Notes: a model not told the origin generated them from the sequence alone. 64,000 bases of DNA from Heligmosomoides polygyrus polygyrus (GCA_947396885.1 OX377205.1:53490676-53554675); one strand, 5' to 3'; shown: positions 21,400 through 33,600, counted from the first letter of the stretch. A program made the numbers and translations.

Positions 21400-22920
21400 A
21401 GACTATAAGGGAGAATCGGGGTGGTGCAGCGCACCGACTACATACTCCGGCAAAATAGCGAAGAACAAGTACTTCTTCGAACACATCAACAGGAAATGTA
21501 ATATTGAGAGCTCGTTTGCTTGACTTCTCCGCAATTTGAATGTTCTGTCTCAAACGTTCTTCTGATCAGCAATATCGTTGTCAAATTTACAGCTGTGAGT
21601 TTACGGTGACCGCGAGTATTCCACCTTGGGCCCCTCTCTCGTCTCTCACAGCGGAAGAGAAGCGTAGATGTGCTTACAAACACCCCTTCTACGCGCAGAG
21701 GCAAATCCTGTACAGCAACCGAAAATACCCATCCGGACAACAGAAATGGGCGCAAAACGGCTCGGAGAAGGTCAGCTTGTACTGAGTGGTTATGTCGGTA
21801 GGAATGCACACGAATGTCAGACTACGACAGAAATGGCGTAGTTCAGCTCACCACTGGGGTAGAGCACACCAGTGTTGTGCAAAATTTTAAAATTTCGTGC
21901 AACACAGTGCGTCGTATAGGGCTGCCTTCCATGGTTACTCCCACCCCCCACCCCTTGAGCCGCTAGCGCCCACAAAAGGGGAAGTACAAAGGCAGGTGCT
22001 AAGACATAACGAAAAGACAGGACTGCCAACTGACCTTGATAGCGGGTGGGATGACCACTCTTGGGTTCCTCTTTTCATGGCCAGCTTCCACAGCGACCCC
22101 TCGAGACAAAACACCCGTAAGCCTCGACGAAATCCGTATCATTCGAGCTGTGGAATGAGGCAGACCTCGTCCACAAAAGGACCATCCGTAGATATCAATT
22201 GGGGCGCGCGATTTTCATCGGGGCGCGATATTTTTGGGGGGACTAGCGCTAACCATTTCTTCACACCTTCTTCAGACCACTTTCTTCACGGCGTAACATG
22301 TTGTTCCTGCGCTGGCGGTTGACTGCGTAACTGTCATTCGCTCACTGCGAGTTTGTCTTCCCATTTTGTTTTCCGGCTATTCTGTCTAAGTTTTAAGGGT
22401 TTGCCGACTGAAGGGGTACGATGAAAACGATGCGATGCAACGGGGAGCGAACTGGAAAGGGGCAGAGAAGTTGGAGGAGAAAGCGTCCATCCATTCCTAT
22501 ATGTGAAGAACACTCGAACTGAGCAAGTGAAAAGCGTGCAGTAGCCACAGAAGATGAGTTTTCATAAGCACAACCAGACGCTCGCCGTCTGCAATCACAA
22601 GAACAATGAGCCGTCGTGCTACAGCTAATTATCGTTTTGATAGTTTCATTGAGAAACTTCATGGCTTCATGCCCTATTCTCTCGGTAGCCAGTCCAGCAT
22701 TACTTTTTTGAAGTAGCTCCCAACTTCTCTTCTTGAAACCTCGACATTGTAAGTTATTGCTATTAGTATAATTGTGCCACACGAGGTTTTCAGGTGGACA
22801 ACTTTATTAAGCAGGGCCTAACGTTTCGACGTTCCGTCGTTTTCAGAGGCCTAAACATTGTGTGAAGGTTTAAATTTGCGCTCTACCACACCAAGCGCCT
22901 CAGTTATTCTGGCATTTCCC
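21400..22920. other. Unassigned DNA
   Basis: A 129-aa minus-strand ORF (22393-22782) has no recognised motif and is probably chance. GGGCCTAACGTTTCGACGTT and CCGTCGTTTTCAGAGGCC near 22815-22850 look like the end of a transposon, but no protein accompanies it. Confidence 0.3.
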
Positions 22921-22950
22921 TTTACCTTCAACCGCTCCGAAGAGACCAAA

Positions 22951-23090
22951 TCTTCTTCTTCTTCTTCAACGTTTGTCCCGCTTCGTTGCGGGGTCCGCTC
23001 TTCTGGTGTTGTGACGCCACCTCTCCCGATCCTGCGCTTGATCAGGGTGGACGCCAGTTACTTTCATGTCCGTGTGTAAGGTATCTGGCA
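22951..23090 (-). pseudogene. 3' end of second-family RTE
   Basis: Minus-strand translation gives DTLHTDMKVTGVHPDQAQDR then RWRHNTRRADPATKRDKR and a stop, followed by a GAA-repeat tail (rc of 22951-22966). It matches the C-terminus of the insertion at 48183-48969. Nothing upstream is recognisable. Confidence 0.75.
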
Positions 23091-23844
23091 TACCTCCGAG
23101 TCGCTCCAGCGACTGGTCGCTGCGATAATGTTGCATGGGTAGCTACGAACTGCGTACTGCGTACCCGTTAGATACCCCTTAGATACCTCGACTGAGCGCG
23201 CCTCCCAGAAAACCCCGCCCACGTGGACGAGTTGTTATGAGCCGGCGTTGCGACCGATCTTCGGGATTGTCGACGATCAGCTATTATACCGGCAGCTATC
23301 GATGGAGACTTCTTCTTCATAATCTGCTTTCCCCATCTACGTCATCTGCTAGTGATCACTTGCTATTTCATGAAGGTTACTTGTACTTCTGGATACAAGT
23401 ACCCTTCTTGATAAGCAAGATGCAGCAATCGAATGGATGCGCGGGTCACAGAACAGTGATTTCCAATTCTACCAGTAAGTTGGTCTACCCGTTCTGATGC
23501 GTGTTAACCAATATCTCCCATTGATTGTCTAACTTTTGTCAAAAGCTTTCTATACGGTTGTCACTGTGTGCACCTTTAACTCGTCGGCTTAAGAGTGGAA
23601 CTGCGTTTCGCGCATTTCCAGAAAGGAAAGCTAGTCTTGTATTTTTAATAACTAGTAGCCTTACCCTAGCCGCAGTGAAACTAAGTGTTCTTCTATTGTA
23701 GTGTTTATACGTAGCCGTAGTGTTCTGGTGTTCTTGCTTCAAGGGTTTTGTACAATTATCTGGGTGTTGTGAAGGTAGTAGAGGGAGGATCCTTGCACAC
23801 ATTTTTACTTGCGCACAATGTTTTTAAAGAAACGATGGTATATT

Positions 23845-24095
23845 GTTCCCTCATGTCCGGTTGGTCCCTGCATTAGAATAATTGCTTACTCATCCTCTTC
23901 GTTCACCGGATGCCGTGACCTGTTGCGCTCTTCGCACCTTTTAGGTCACTTCGCACCTACCCCTACTGCCCTGAAGAATTGATTTAGGCGCCCTTCGGCG
24001 TATGTACGAGGTGCCCTGGGGATCAAAGTACTGAACTCTAAAGGAGAAGCTCATTGTTGGTAGAAGTCCAAAAAACCTCTCTATATAAATCATTG
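23845..24095 (+). repeat. Dispersed repeat E, copy 1
   Basis: GTTCCCTCATGTCC, TCGCACCTTTTAGGTCACTT and GATCAAAGTACTGA match 32445-32705 along their length at roughly 70-75 percent. No coding content was seen. Confidence 0.6.
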
Positions 24096-25129
24096 GCTTG
24101 ACCGATCATAGAGTGGAGTATGCACGCAAGTCCCTTAACAGAGACTTTCGATGCTGTCATTTGATATCTGTTTTTAAATTCCGTAATCAGTTTCAGCAGA
24201 CAGCCCTAGCTCAATCAATGACAGTTCAATCAATGTTGACTACGCTATTCTCAGTGATTAGTCCCGTTTTTTCTTGTTGAATGGAAATCATTATAAACGC
24301 GAAATAAATCAATTCTTGGTTGACAACTCGTGGCTACTTGGCTGTTTAGTATACATTGGATCCGATCGAAAATCTTCGTTTCGGATAGCGCTAAATTCGC
24401 GGACCCCTGACGGATAAAAGCGATCTTGCGTGCCTCGGATTTTTGTGTGATTCGGATCACAGTATCCGAATCGGATATCCGAAAATGGTTCATTCGGATC
24501 CAGTATATACTGTTTAATCGTGAGTGGTGACTTGCTCTAGTTCACTAACAAAATTGAGAGGTATGATGTTTAGGAGTTACTTTACCCTCAGTACAGAAAA
24601 GAACAGAATTCTTCCAGCATTTGACAAGGTTTTCACCATCCTTAACAAAACAACAGATGAGTGGTACCACATTTCTTGTCGTAGGGGACCACATCATGGT
24701 CATATCATTCTCTTCTTTCTTTTATCACTTCCTCAAATTAGCCGTCCTAAGCTCTACTAAACAGGAGTTCTGGTTAAAAAAAGATATTATGCTTCCTTTA
24801 CTTGATATTCTTCTTCATTGACGATGGAAGGATCTACACTTACAACCGGAAAGGCAAGACATTATTTTACTTTTCAAGAACTGCCATCCCACCATATATA
24901 ATGTATATAAACTTGGCTTCGTTGCTGCAATCGTTAACAGTTTTAGGAACTTAGCAAATCTGTTCTACCCTTTAAGAATGTAATGGGAAGTCTATTAAGC
25001 ATGTGTACTGGGCTTATGGTTTGAACACCCTAGCTTTACAATGGAGTTAGCGAAAACACGCTCCCAATCTGAAGAGGACGAAAACAAAAAAGTAATGAGA
25101 CAAATTGAAAAAAATTCTTGATCTCTTTA

Positions 25130-25860
25130 CAACTCAATTACAACTCAACGATGCTGAGGAATGTATTTGCCATTAAGGGCAAGGACCTTGCTGCCATCGC
25201 TCAGCCAACTTCCCGATCCCATCCTTCCAGAACTGCTTGCGCCTGGTGCTGATCCACTGCTCGTTATGGTTGTCGAGGTCTGCTTGGGTCCTTGTGCCCT
25301 TTCCGACCATGAAGTCCTGTAGGCTCAAGAAGTAGTGGTAGTCGCATGGAGAGATGTCTGGCGAAAACGGTGGGTGAGGCATGTGAATGTGGCCCAGTTG
25401 GCCAAGCTTATCCATGGTTACTTGTTCCCGATGGAGTGCGGCGTTTTCGAAGAGAATAACCTTCTTGAAGCGCTGCGACTGAATAAGAGCGAGTCTCCGG
25501 CCCATCTCTTCTATTTCGTTCACCATGGCCTTGGAGTTCATCGTAGTGCTCTTGGGAAACAGCTTCCGGTAAACCGGTCCATGGGAGCAGACACAAAAGC
25601 TCCAAAGGTGCTTCTCGCCGTGAACATCTCGCCGAACGAAGGTCGGTAACAGGTCACCAGGCCTCGCCCAGACTCGCTGCTTGGCAGGGTTAAGGTAGAA
25701 GACGTACTTCTCATCCTGCGTGAATATTGAACCCAGGCTACTCGGGGTTGAGAATTGGCGAGATTTGCGCGACACAGGTCGACTCGTTAGACTGGGGGTT
25801 TCGGCATGAGGCAGACTGGGGTTTTGGCATGCTTCTGGAAAGGGCGGAAGTGGTAACTTC
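25130..25860 (-). pseudogene. mariner-type transposase, decayed copy 2
   Basis: A 200-aa open frame (25173-25775) on the minus strand contains FTQDEKYVFYLNPAKQ, VRRDVHGEKHLWSF, ILFENAALHREQV and HPPFSPDISPCDYHYFLSL. It is the same family as 18060-18793 and shares its 3' end down to the GTTGAGTTGTAATTGAGTT stretch. Catalytic Asp of the FDN block has become FEN, so the protein would be inactive. The N-terminus is missing. Confidence 0.82.
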
Positions 25861-25984
25861 TCAGATTGGCTTCAGTAAGTAGCATATAAACATACAAATA
25901 CGATAAGCACGAAACCAGACTCCAGCCACGAGATATATGGACACGGCATGGGGTGTCTCATTACTTTTGCCCCCTCCCACTCCC

Positions 25985-26095
25985 CCCTAATAAGAGACTC
26001 GCGTCTAAAGCGACATGGTAGTGACGAGTTTTCCGGGGCGGGTTGGGCGAGTTTTCGCACAGTATGCAGACGATCGTTGCGGGACCCAAGTACTC
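25985..26095 (+). repeat. Solo RTE leader module
   Basis: GACTCGCGTCTAAAGCGACA through TTTTCGCACAGTATGCAGAC and ATCGTTGCGGGACC matches the 5' leader of the RTE at 41205-41290. The sequence beyond it is unrelated. Confidence 0.6.
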
Positions 26096-26369
26096 CAATC
26101 AATCATCAAGAAGCCAACGAGCGAGCGTAAGCTTCTGTACTCAGCAGGAATCTATGGAAGTTGAATTGAAAAGGAGACGAATGCTAGGAATGAGCAGTAA
26201 CTACAATCATGGAGCTGGAAGGAATAGAAAAACCTCAATTCCCTAAAAATGTTTGCAAACGTTTGCACTGTTGGGATGGGCATGAGCTTCTGTTTTCGCT
26301 TCCACTAGAGAATTGACTATGGCTCACATGTTATATTTGTTTTGAAGAACTGATCCATACACCTGTCCA

Positions 26370-27010
26370 CATTGTTCATTGATGGTAGAAATTCCATTTA
26401 AGCGGAGTTCTGCAGTAGATGTTGAACGATTTTCTCAGTCTGCTATAACGAACTATGCCGCTATGGTAGCTGTGGGGGGGGGGGGCTCACCTTATAAAAA
26501 GTGTCACTAACACGAACAAAAAGAAATCATGGCAAACCTATAGTGAGGAAAGCAAACAAACAATGCTATAGCTATGTTCTATGCTCTTGATTTAAGCAGG
26601 GGAAGGGACTCCAGGATGTGGCTGGAGTGACGCACCCGTGTTAAAATTGCCTACATCCTGGAGCTCCTTCCCTCGCCCTATACGGAAGCAGACAAAATAC
26701 GGACCTGTAATCGAAAATAAGAGATAAGACTGCATTTACATTGGCTGTATGTAGCTACCCCACTCCCGCACCCCACGGTATGCTATGGTGACCCCTCCCC
26801 TAACTACCAGATACCAATAGTTCTCTATTTTGAAACAGAAATCTCGATTGCCTAAGGCTGCCCCACAACTTGGTCCCAAGCTTACAAGAGCAGCTGAAAA
26901 TTAAATAGCTTTTCTAAATAACAGTGGATTTGGTCTTTTGCGCTCCGAAGCAACGTTTGAAACCTTCTGTGGCTAACGCTTTCCTTCTGTGCTGGCATCA
27001 CCCATTACGT
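26370..27010 (-). repeat. Dispersed repeat B, interrupted by repeat A
   Basis: The outer parts (26370-26455 and 26815-27010) are the reverse complement of 44690-44955, sharing GTTGAACGATTTTCTCA and AGGCTGCCCCA. Between them lies a copy of repeat A (about 26460-26815) that begins near an 11-G run. The arrangement shows that A inserted into B. Confidence 0.65.
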
Positions 27011-27269
27011 TGTAGCTGCTAGGAGCACTGCAGTAAAATTTTCTTCGGATTGGAATAAAACATGCTATAATCGTTTATTGATGAAGGTTTTTTCGTTTCC
27101 GTCTGCAAGTCCAAAAACAACAAAGGAACTTAAGAACGTCGGAGAATGGTATTAGCAGAAGTATCCTGCTGCTTTTAATCCGCACTTAAAACTATTATTC
27201 TTCTCTTGGTGGAGCCTATGGGCCATAGGTACACTTGGTGTTACCTCCCGAGATGGAAGGTCTTATATG

Positions 27270-27475
27270 TGTGTAAACCTTGTATTGTGTTCCCACCCTC
27301 GGTCGAGTCGCGGAACAGTTCAGCCCGACGAGGCATCGGTTGGCTGCGATCGCGTGGCCGCCGCCAGTCGGTCCCGCGACGATCGCCCGCATACTGTGCG
27401 AAAACTCGTCCCAACCCGCCCCGGAAAACTCGTCACTACCATGTCGCTTTAGACGCGAGTCTAATAAGAGCCGCC
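27270..27475 (-). mobile_element. Short non-autonomous RTE-derived element (leader joined to tail)
   Basis: Read on the minus strand, this about 205-bp copy begins with the RTE leader (CTCGCGTCTAAAGCGACATG, then the CGAGTTTTCCGGGGCGGG stretch). It passes through GGGCGATCGTCGCGGGACC and continues straight into sequence like the RTE 3' UTR, ending near CGAGGGTGGGAACACA. The coding region is absent. The joint falls at the 15-bp repeat that the full element carries at both ends. Confidence 0.65.
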
Positions 27476-27639
27476 AAATACGCCATAGTGAGTTCTGCAG
27501 ACAGAACATGAGCACCTTTACAGGATATCACTATAGAAGGGTCAAATAGAATTTATTCTCATCCATAATAGCCTCAAATAGTATGAAGCTTCCGCCTTCG
27601 GTAGTTCCGTGGGAATTTCTCATATTGTTCTTACTAGGT

Positions 27640-27985
27640 ACCAGGTTTTCAAACTGTTACCGCAGCTACAATCGTCGCGGGACCATCACGCTTCCGGATC
27701 ACTGCTGACATCAGGCCAACTACACTGTAATCAATAATGACGGGACCATGGAACGGGAAATTCTCATACTGCTTGAGGCGGTTTTGGATGGAACATTTTG
27801 GGAAGAAGTAGTACTTGACTGCTGTGTAGAGCTAGCCTTTACCACGTATAACCGAAAGTACTGCTTCCAAGCAGGTGTATCCTGCTGCATCTTCTCGTAT
27901 TGCTTTGTTTCCATGGTTTGCAGAATTCGGAAACATTCCAGAAGTGAAGTGTTATTTCACGCGCGGAAGGCGGCAGATAGCTAGC
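27640..27985 (+). repeat. Repeat N with residual ORF, copy 1
   Basis: The 5' part GGTACCAGGTTTTCAAAC...TCGTCGCGGGACCATCACG is shared with all copies. An open frame from 27748 encodes MEREILILLEAVLDGTFWEE then VVLDCCVELA. Other copies are at 28050-28280, 29239-29505, 29586-29965, 29975-30085, 58275-58490 and 59045-59390. I do not recognise the protein. Confidence 0.6.
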
Positions 27986-28049
27986 TACACATTGATCTGA
28001 TGTGTTGTAGCGATCTGCGTACACCTAATGTGCCGTTAAACATACCACA

Positions 28050-28280
28050 GTGAAAAAAGTGTGCACTCTCACGGGCTAGCACCGTAGAACCGTCAAATTG
28101 GACTTATTCCCAAAATGTTCCATCCAAACCGCCCCAATCAGCGGGAAGCTTCCCCACTCCGTAGTTTCGCAACTCCATTACTGATTACAGTGCAGTTAGC
28201 GTATTGCACTGATTCGGAATGTGGCGGTCCCGCAACGATTGTTCTTACGATAACAGTTTGAAGACGTGGTACCCTATTTT
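28050..28280 (-). repeat. Repeat N, copy 2
   Basis: On the minus strand it has the GGTACCACGT start, GTTGCGGGACCGCCAC, then ATGGAGTTGCGAAACTACGG, GGTTTGGATGGAACATTTTG and TTTGACGGTTCTACGGTGCT. A TAA has replaced one Glu codon, so it cannot encode the protein. Confidence 0.6.
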
Positions 28281-28680
28281 TTTGTTTGAAGACGTGGTAC
28301 CCCGTCCAACGTCCGTAGGGATTCAGAAGACGTGCTGAAGACGTCGTCTAACGTGCGTGGGGATTCAGAAGACGCGTTGAAGACGTCGTCCAACTTGTGT
28401 AGGGATTTCGAGTAAGGGCGACCAATAGGAGAGGACCAACAAGGGAGACCATTACAGGGGGGGGGGGGAGCGTGAATAAGGGAGGGGGACCAGCACTTTC
28501 CCTCAACATCGTTCAGTGTGTGTCGAATTTCTGAACACGGCTTACAGAAGTCGTGGCACGTGTGTCAGAGTGCAGAAGGAGTGCCATAGACGTCGTGGCA
28601 ACGTAGTGACACGTGAATCGGTCCTCAGTGTGACCATGGGATTCGGAGGAGTATTATTGCCGTGACTAAGCGGTGTCGAC
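28250..28680 (-). repeat. Degenerate direct repeats G (ACGTC-rich)
   Basis: Irregular units such as GAAGACGTGGTACC, GACGTCGTC and TCGTGGCACGTGTGTCAGAG recur here. The same motif set appears in the other orientation at 33640-33876 and 46460-46590. A G run lies near 28459. Confidence 0.5.
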
Positions 28681-29238
28681 CAATACCGATTAATTTTAAT
28701 TATGATTTTGCTGATTAAGCACCGGATTGGGACTCTCATTACCTGTCTCTAGACACGTAGAGAACGAGCGCTTCGGAGAATAAATCGCGTGCATGTGATG
28801 GAGGGTGGATGGGTTTCATATGAGCAGTGAAAGATCTGACCTACCATATCCAACTGCACTAAACTATATAGTAAAACCAGTTTTGTTTTTTACTGTAAGA
28901 AGGTCTAAAGAAGAAAGGAGGAAGATTTGGGTTCTATTCCCGGGGTTTGGCGGCGAAGCCCCCAACCAGATGTTTGGCGGCCGCTAGGCGGCTGAACGTC
29001 TGGTGAAGAATATAACACGCTTTCTATGTTCTTAAAATTGTGAATGATTGCAGTTGCTGACAATTTTGAGCACCTTTCGCTATATAAAAAGCAACAGTGT
29101 CGTTGCTCGAAGGACATGCTTTGCAAAAATCTCAAAAAACACCAACTGGTGCTGTATGAGTTGCCATTCGTTCCCCAGAAAATGACTGGGATCTTTGACC
29201 TGTTTCCTTAGCAAACCGAAGTCGCACGCATCTTCTCC

Positions 29239-29505
29239 TTAATATTTAGACGCACAACTGTTTGTAGGACATGAAGCCGGCATGGCTCCAGCGGTAATCC
29301 CCAGCAGTGGTGATGGCTCCTTAACGATTATTCCTAGGTGAAACAAGTAAGCACTTTCATAGGCTAGAACTGTAGAACCGTTAAACAGTATGTCTTCCCC
29401 AAATGTTTCATTGAAAATCGCTTCAAAAATATAAAACTTGCGCACTCTTTGGTTCCTTAGCTCCATCACTGACACAGGACGTTCTTACTAAGGTACCACG
29501 TTTTC
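29239..29505 (-). repeat. Repeat N, copy 3 with open frame
   Basis: The minus-strand ORF 29239-29475 (78 aa) starts MSVMELRNQRVRKFYIFEAI and continues FNETFGEDILFNGSTVLAYE. It is the same protein segment as the other N copies and is open throughout. Confidence 0.6.
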
Positions 29506-29585
29506 AAAACGCTTTAATAGTTCGCTTTAAACAAAAACGCTTTAAAGATTATCACCTGATTCTGTTTCTTTTGCTATTCGTTTCC

Positions 29586-29965
29586 TTACAAAGGATTAAG
29601 ATGTATGATCTGCATTCTTAGCAGTCTAAATCCGCACGCAACTCCTTTTTTATCGTTTAGGGAGTTAGCTGCTTGTAGGGTAATTCGGCATAATCCATAA
29701 ACGTCGTGAAGATTGTTCTTGGGTGACACTACTTGAGTACTCTTACAGGTTAGCTCTATAGAACCGTCAACTAGCACTTCCTCATAAATTTTCATATCCA
29801 GAAACTCCGCAAAGGGTATGAAATCCTACCTTTCCGCAGTTCCATAGCTCCAGTATTGATTACCGCGGAGTTGGAATGATCCAACGCTGCATCAGAGACG
29901 TGATGGTTCCGCAGAGATTGTTGTTACGGTAACGGTTTTGAAAACGTGGTACCCTAGTAAGAGCG
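29586..29965 (-). repeat. Repeat N, copy 4 with open frame
   Basis: The minus-strand ORF 29586-29795 encodes MKIYEEVLVDGSIELTCKST then QVVSPKNNLHDVYGLC. The upstream module with GGTACCACGTTTTCAAAACC is complete. It is very close to the copy at 59045-59390 through its 3' tail ACAAAGGATTAAGAT (plus strand). Confidence 0.65.
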
Positions 29966-29974
29966 TCTCGTATC

Positions 29975-30085
29975 ACTGACTACCATGGAGTTGGCGTAAT
30001 GCCAGCACTGATCCGGAGACCTGGTGGTCCCGCAGCGATTGCTCTTACGGTAACGGTTTGAAAACGTGATACCCCAGCTAGGACG
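29975..30085 (-). repeat. Repeat N, 5' module only
   Basis: The minus strand reads GGTATCACGTTTTCAAACCG, CGCTGCGGGACCACC and GGATCAGTGCTGGCATTACG, then stops short of the coding part. Confidence 0.6.
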
Positions 30086-30089
30086 ACTT

Positions 30090-31165
30090 GTTTCAGAAAG
30101 GGCCGAAAAGAAACGCGGATGAAGAAAGAACATTTGGAGGATGATGACGGTGTACTCGACACTGCCTTGTTTTGATTAGATTAGGAAAGCCCATCAGGTG
30201 GTCTTGCAACGACCATCGAGAACTTTGACAAAATTCATCCAATTCTTGGCGGGCAACGTGACTCGCGACTAAACCTACCAAAGTAGCGTCCAGTATTCCG
30301 CAGAAATGGACGAGTTTTTCAGAGTCGATTTGCAAAATGTTCATAATTAAGCTGGATCGCGCTGTTGTTGCTTTTGAGCATTACTGGGACAATGAAATTG
30401 AAGGTGGTGATTCCGAAACAAGTTTTAGTCCTTGGGATGCTAGCGGCTTTACTTCACTGAATTTGAATAGGTCTAACACTTATACACTATTAACGTACTC
30501 AGGTTATACCTTATCACTGCCAATGGTGGTCCTCCAGGGCGCGTATAGCCAGATGCGATGTAGGTGCGACGCTGATCGAACTAGGTTACTCGGTCGCAAC
30601 CAATATCAGCGCCAAGCATTGCTAAGTAACTTATAGGGATCATTTTTGTGAGGAAGAATTAAACTGTGATAAAATTGGATTTTTCTTCAATTGGAGAAGC
30701 CGTCGACTGTTGTACGCACTCAATGCAAGTTTAGGTTTTTGGCCCGCTCAGGTCAACGGGCCTTCCACCCCCTAAGCTGACAGAATGGTACTTTTCTGGG
30801 AAGGATTGAACACCCACCTAACCATAGATTTGCAAGTTTAGTCATTGTACAAAGCGAACACGTGTTCAAATTGCTTCCGTGATATCATATGATAATAGAA
30901 TGCATGACCCATCCCATTCAAGCATATAATCAGCGTTCTAAGCCTAATAACCACTGAGTTACAATTCAGTAAACTAAAACACTCAACGGGATCTACCCTA
31001 CAAAAGTAATCTTTAGTCGTTTTCCAAGGGCCGAAGAAACACGTTAAACCTCTCTTTACGTAGAGTTTCAGAGAAAATCTTATCCTGCGAATCATGGAAA
31101 GTGTTTTGCTCTTCCTAATGCCTACACTTCTATAGCATGCTCCAGAGCACAAGCCCGGGATTTGA
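30090..31165. other. Unassigned DNA with diverged leader module
   Basis: 30215-30315 (CCAATTCTTGGCGGGCAACG) resembles the arm of the palindrome at 35193-35324. The rest contains no gene that I can support. Confidence 0.35.
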
Positions 31166-31167
31166 CC

Positions 31168-31600
31168 TTAGAAGGCATTTGGCATAGCGGGCGCTCTCCT
31201 CCGCCGTGTAAACTCGTCCGCCTTGGACGGATCCCACCAGCTGGTTCCACCCTTCCTATAGGTAGGGGTATCTAACGTAGCGCACCCGCGCTGCTTCGGG
31301 GGCCCTCTAGGCTGCTTTCCTATTACCTCGAAGTCAAGGCCTATCTTGCGGCCGCTGTCTTCTTCTCCCGCAGAACGTGGCCGTACCATCGACTTCGCGC
31401 ATCTTGTCAGCTATCGGCGCGACACCGAACTCCTGCCGAATAGCATCATTTCGGACGCGGTCCATGCGGGGGTCGCCATTATTCGGCATCGGCGGCTGCC
31501 ACACCGCGACGTCGCGTGCGGCGTTGCGCTTGCTGCGCTGCTTCAAGACTGTTGAATCTGCCGCAGTGAGAATAACTCCGCTCAACAATAACACTCAAAG
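31168..31600 (-). pseudogene. Second-family RTE fragment
   Basis: Minus-strand frames show DRVRNDAIRQEFGVAPIADK then MREV, and after a frameshift GRKIGLDFEVIGKQPRGPPK. These match the same C-terminal RTE region as 48183-48969. It lacks the upstream RT and the terminal ADPA-KRDKR block. Confidence 0.7.
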
Positions 31601-31679
31601 GTTCCAAGTAGGCTACAATCTAACGCTCATTCAAGAAAAGGAAAACGGGTAGCCACGGCACTTTGAGGTGATGCCTATC

Positions 31680-33600
31680 AGCGGATGCAGCTTTGAACAT
31701 TATGGATGTCTATGGGGGGGGGGGGGAGCCCGGTTTTCACACCGGAGAGGTCTCCGTCCGCAGAGTCCCCTCCTCCGCCCCCTTTTGCCCCGCCCATTTG
31801 GATCAGTTGACGACGCACACAGCCTGTATTAATTAGACGTCGCAAAGTGGAACATTTCTCTTCTCCCTGCAACTAATGCTGCCGCAAGATTAATGAGCTC
31901 TGCAGCTACTACTACGACTACTATCCTGCTGTTATATTAATTCGACTACTAATGCAACGCCATTGTGAGCGTATGAAAAACGGTAAGTTAGAAAACGCTT
32001 TCTAAAAGTAACATGTCCTGGTTGTGAAGGCTTTTATAATCGCTTCTCCATATCCACTGCATTCGTTTGCTATTTCACTGAGGATTCTGTGCATATTTGA
32101 CTGCACAGATCTTTTTTGATAAGCAAAACGATGCAGAAGTATTTGTCTTATGAAGAGATCCACTGCCTTGGTACTCATTTATTATAGTTTCACCTTTTAA
32201 TTTGAGCTGTGATATTTTTTAAAGCAGCAGTGCTAAGTTCAAACCTAGAGAGGAGATCCATACCGGATGTCTTACTAAACTCTAAGCCCTACCCTGAAAG
32301 CAGCGAACTATATTCCTCTGCATTTCTAATTTAGGTGTGAACGTGCTTAACGTTCTTATTTTAGAAGTTTTTTGACTCTTGGCGTTCTGATCATTTGGCA
32401 GGGTGCCCCTCCCCTCCACTCTAAAGTTGCTCACAGTGCCATATTGGTCCCTCATTTAAACATTGGTCCCTGGATTGGAGTAATTGCTCGCTGGTCCTGT
32501 GCGTTCATCAGACCTGTGTCGTGACCTGTGCCGCTCCTCGCACCTTTTACGGTCCTTCGCACCTACCATTGGCTGCCCTCAAGAGATGCTGTAGGCGCCT
32601 CTTGGCAGACGTAAGAGGCGCCAAATGCTAGGAATCAAAGTACTGATCTTCGAAGAGGCCCACGGTTGGAAGAATTCCAAATAACTTGTTTAAGTAGAGC
32701 ACAATTAATCAGGGATAGGGTAATATGTGCTCAATTTTGTGCGCTGACTCCTTCGGTATCCTGCGAGACTCGACCTTTCGTTTCCTTCAACAGAAAGGGA
32801 ATTTCGAACAACGCGCCTCTGCTCACAACAAATAGATAAAATAATCCGTTTGCCAGGCATTTAACAGTGGAGTAGACTTGGGATTGCGTTGGTTTATCCG
32901 CTATATGACATGTGATGAAGTTAAGCGATACCTTAACAGACCTTTTAAAGAGTAAGCGACTCCCTCTACCAATCCTTAGGTTTTAGGTAGTAATGTGGGG
33001 GGCTAGTTGGTCGATACCCTGCGACTTGACCCTTTGTCTGCTTCAACAGAAAGTCTTTCGGACAAAGATCCCCACCCAGAACTGCGACAGGGCCTGCGAT
33101 GAAGCTAAAATATATTAGCAATCATTTTCAAAAGTAAACGGTTCGGCTGCTTCAACAGAAATTGTTTTCCGAACAACACTTCCCGCCCCATAGGACGCGA
33201 CAGGGCCTATGGTGAAGTTAAATGATAATTCGACGATGTTAAAGAGTAAACGACTTCCTCTAACAATTCAGCGACCTAGCGGCTGCAAAACGACTTATCC
33301 GCACTCTATCATATGTAGCGATTTATTCTCCGAAGTATCCATTCTTTACGTGACGAGGAGCAGATTGTGAGAGTCTCTATCCGAGCTGCTTAATTTGCAG
33401 AAACACAAATAAAATCAATCGGTATTGGTCGACCGGTCGACATCTTTTGCTGCGGGACAACTGTAATACTCCTTCGATTCTGTAGTCATTCTACCTTCCA
33501 CTCTCCCATCCCTCTCCAATACCATCTCACCGATGTACCGGCAGAGAAACGAAGTGAGAGTCAAGCACGCGCACGCTCGTTACAAGAAGCTAAAAGGCCT
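31680..33600. other. Unassigned AT-rich DNA
   Basis: A 13-G run at 31714-31726 is followed by a CT-rich patch. Repeat E is at 32445-32705. Imperfect repeats with TTCAACAGAAA(G) recur at about 32785, 33045 and 33150. No gene is visible. Confidence 0.4.
32445..32705 (+). repeat. Dispersed repeat E, copy 2
   Basis: GGTCCCTCATTTAAAC, CTCGCACCTTTTACGGTCCT and AATCAAAGTACTGATC correspond to copy 1 at 23845-24095. Confidence 0.6.

Noticed and set aside
30790..30860. tRNA-like GTGTTCAATCC sequence on the minus strand
   Set aside because: No consistent cloverleaf could be drawn.
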